The notes under the pieces were generated by a model. It had not been told where the DNA came from and did no database searches. It saw nothing but the letters and a program-made list of their open reading frames with translations. Position numbers and translations under genes: made by a program. A DNA stretch of 64,000 bases, taken from contig NZ_JAMKBJ010000001.1 in the NCBI RefSeq assembly GCF_027563315.1, forward strand, positions 248,001 through 312,000, in the 5' to 3' direction. The stretch comes from Paenisporosarcina quisquiliarum. GTDB lineage: Bacteria > Bacillota > Bacilli > Bacillales_A > Planococcaceae. Of the stretch, positions 63,829-64,000 are shown piece by piece (position 1 is the stretch's first letter; every line of letters begins with the position of its first letter).

Positions 63829-64000
63829 ATGAAGAAAAAAACTATTGTTTTAACTGGCGGGGGAACTGCTGGTCACGTTTCATTAAATCAAGCAATTATC
63901 CCGACATTAGAAAAGCAATCTTTTGAAGTTCATTATATCGGGTCAAAAGATGGCATTGAACTAGAATTGATTCGAGATGCTTTTCCTCATATTAAGTACC
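63829..64000 (+). CDS. murG: MurG-type glycosyltransferase (N-terminal part, runs off window)
   Basis: 57 codons, open at the window end. Starts [23 protein letters not shown], with the glycine-rich loop and His of MurG, then [14 protein letters not shown]. The GHVSLN form is found in staphylococcal MurG and in the extra MurG2 of other Bacilli, unlike GGHIYPA of dcw-encoded MurG. Adds GlcNAc to lipid I to give lipid II at the inner membrane face. ATG follows ATAGGAG. It is not in a dcw cluster here. Confidence 0.85.
   Translation, partial: MKKKTIVLTGGGTAGHVSLNQAIIPTLEKQSFEVHYIGSKDGIELELIRDAFPHIKY

Overview
The window is about 64 kb of low-GC Firmicute chromosome. Gene order around recU-yppE-mrfA-mrfB-gpsB-rnpB-ypsC-ypvA-ypwA and brxA-ypiP-ypjP-thyA-dfrA-ypkP-ypmR-ypmS-msrAB follows Bacillus subtilis closely. 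A gerA-gerB-gerC operon and spo0M mark an endospore former. The orphan MraY, the MurG2-type start and the many TTG starts suggest Planococcaceae (Sporosarcina or Paenisporosarcina type), which is an inference. I see no tRNA, CRISPR array, prophage or insertion sequence with a transposase.

Layout. 1-11.1 kb: recU (partial, minus), a small ORF, yppE, the mitomycin-repair pair mrfA/mrfB, gpsB, RNase P RNA, an rRNA-type methyltransferase, a DinG-like Fe-S helicase, an M32 carboxypeptidase and a phosphoesterase. 11.1-18.5 kb: an AT-rich gap, bacillopeptidase F, nanoRNase nrnB and a probable aeRF1-like ribosome factor. 18.5-31.4 kb: a degenerate repeat, an ECF sigma factor with its likely membrane anti-sigma, EcsC, an amino-acid ABC permease and binding protein without an ATPase, a short oxidase-I-like membrane protein, the double dynamin dynA, a rhodanese, dbpA, the first complete copy of a large palindromic repeat and a lipid kinase. 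31.4-45.7 kb: UvrD-type helicase, coaW, two cold-shock genes, an RNase HI-like protein, a queuosine-precursor transporter behind a preQ1 riboswitch, ypgQ, an ABC-F ATPase, ypgR, an extra mraY, brxA, ypiP and a 25-residue membrane peptide. 45.7-64 kb: ypjP, thymidylate and folate genes, acyltransferase, DegV, the second repeat, ypmR/ypmS, msrA/msrB, spo0M, deoD, a Ctp protease, a COG0523 metal GTPase, a CAP protein, gerABC, a MATE pump and the start of a murG-type gene.

The most unusual content is non-coding. Two elements of about 500-670 bp (near 30.0-30.5 kb and 49.6-50.3 kb), with a decayed relative near 18.7 kb, share blocks arranged as two consecutive palindromic modules. They carry conserved-position hairpins whose stems differ in sequence but keep pairing. 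Each complete copy sits between two copies of the neighbouring gene's intrinsic terminator, which looks like a target duplication. I do not recognise this repeat as a named family.

Most genes are housekeeping, DNA/RNA repair, nucleotide metabolism, redox repair and envelope or spore functions, in short operons bounded by clear intrinsic terminators.
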